Positions 63,600 through 64,000 of a stretch of 64,000 nt of DNA are shown here, in pieces. The notes under the pieces were generated by a model, which was given only the letters and a program-made list of their open reading frames with translations, did not search any database and had not been told where the DNA came from. The translations under genes and the position numbers were made by a program. Source of the DNA: Sediminicoccus rosea (lineage in GTDB: Bacteria > Pseudomonadota > Alphaproteobacteria > Acetobacterales > Acetobacteraceae); assembly GCF_033547095.1 (NCBI RefSeq), contig NZ_CP137852.1, forward strand, positions 1,729,501 through 1,793,500, read 5' to 3'. Position 1 is the stretch's first letter. The number at the start of each line of letters is the position of its first letter.

Positions 63600-64000
63600 G
63601 TGGACATGACGCTGCCGCCTCTCTGGTTCGAAAGCTGTGGCAGTATTGCAATGTGCTGCGCGACGACGGCCTCTCCTACCCTGACTACGTCGAGCAGCTC
63701 ACCTACCTCCTGTTCCTCAAGATGTCGGATGAGCAGGGCTCGGAGGCGGTGCCGGCTGATTGCTCCTGGTCGTCGCTCGTCGGTCTCGACGCACCGGCAA
63801 TGCACCGTCACTACTCGGTGGCTTTATCCGCCCTCGGGAGCCGCGGCGGCATGCTCGGGCTCGTGTTTCGCAACGCCAGAAACAAGATTCGCGATCCAGC
63901 CAAATTACGCCTCCTCGTTCTGGACTTGATCGGCACAACGGAGTGGATGGGTCTATCCGCCGACCTTAAAGGCGATGCGTACGAGGGCCTACTAGAGAAG
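63596..64000 (+). CDS. hsdM: type I restriction methyltransferase HsdM (partial)
   Basis: The first 135 residues are in the window and the gene runs off the right edge. VRKLWQYCNVLRDDGLSYPDYVEQLTYLLFLKM is the characteristic N-terminal helical domain of HsdM, followed by GLVFRNARNKIRDPAKLRLLVLDLIGTTEWMGL. The SAM-binding region would lie further right. It starts in ATGA overlap with the HNH gene, so the S-ATPase-HNH-M block is read as one coupled unit. hsdR is expected downstream. Confidence 0.92.
   Translation, partial: MSGHDAAASLVRKLWQYCNVLRDDGLSYPDYVEQLTYLLFLKMSDEQGSEAVPADCSWSSLVGLDAPAMHRHYSVALSALGSRGGMLGLVFRNARNKIRDPAKLRLLVLDLIGTTEWMGLSADLKGDAYEGLLEK

Overview
The window is high-GC bacterial DNA. 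Gene content and style point to an alphaproteobacterium of the Acetobacteraceae, Roseomonas-like; this is inference from protein features, not a database match. Indicators are many twin-arginine secreted amidohydrolases, a DUF1501/DUF1800 pair, a PuuD-type urate hydroxylase and an AcnD/PrpF pair. Almost every real gene has a long open antisense shadow, which I left out.

Layout. (1) 1-31.8 kb is chromosomal metabolism. It holds a partial peptide-type ABC binding protein, a CPBP membrane protease, and a Fur-box-controlled divergent pair. A tight six-gene minus-strand operon follows, guaB-HAD-rsmB-GNAT-class A beta-lactamase-guaA, preceded by rlmE and a ppx/gppA gene. Next come tRNA-Gln(CUG), two secreted amidohydrolases, a domesticated transposase-like gene, serA with an M20 allantoate/carbamoyl hydrolase, hiuH-puuD for urate breakdown, DUF1501/DUF1800, a barbiturase/cyanuric acid hydrolase with a 2OG oxygenase, and acnD-prpF.

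(2) 31.9-46.5 kb is a surface-glycan or glycolipid locus. Three genes on the minus strand (a large GT2 and two methyltransferases) face a plus-strand TPR-alpha/beta-hydrolase fusion. An eight-gene, fully overlapping operon follows: pyruvyl transferase, fatty acyl-AMP ligase (FAAL), cytochrome P450, acyl carrier protein, two paralogous GT2 proteins, methyltransferase, second pyruvyl transferase. The FAAL/ACP/P450 trio inside a pyruvylated-glycan operon suggests an oxidised acyl group is made on the carrier and used to decorate a glycan. No condensing enzyme or recognisable acyltransferase is present.

(3) 46.7-58.0 kb is an integrated element. It has a P4-type integrase with a palindrome before it, small unknown genes, a 13-mer repeat cluster ahead of an excisionase-like HTH gene, a stand-alone HEAGH metallopeptidase, a DUF3987-like primase/helicase followed by an iteron-rich probable origin, a small-terminase-like protein, an RtcB RNA ligase, and an S74-chaperone virion protein. 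No large terminase, portal or capsid gene is visible, so it looks like a satellite or remnant.

(4) 58.5-64 kb is a defence block of translationally coupled genes: a TumE-like toxin broken by a frameshift, its HTH antitoxin, a long type I HsdS, a Septu-like ATPase plus HNH pair, and hsdM running off the right edge. The nested arrangement of an ATPase-HNH effector pair between hsdS and hsdM, under a TA-like regulator, and the FAAL-P450-ACP glycan operon, are the two most interesting systems here.
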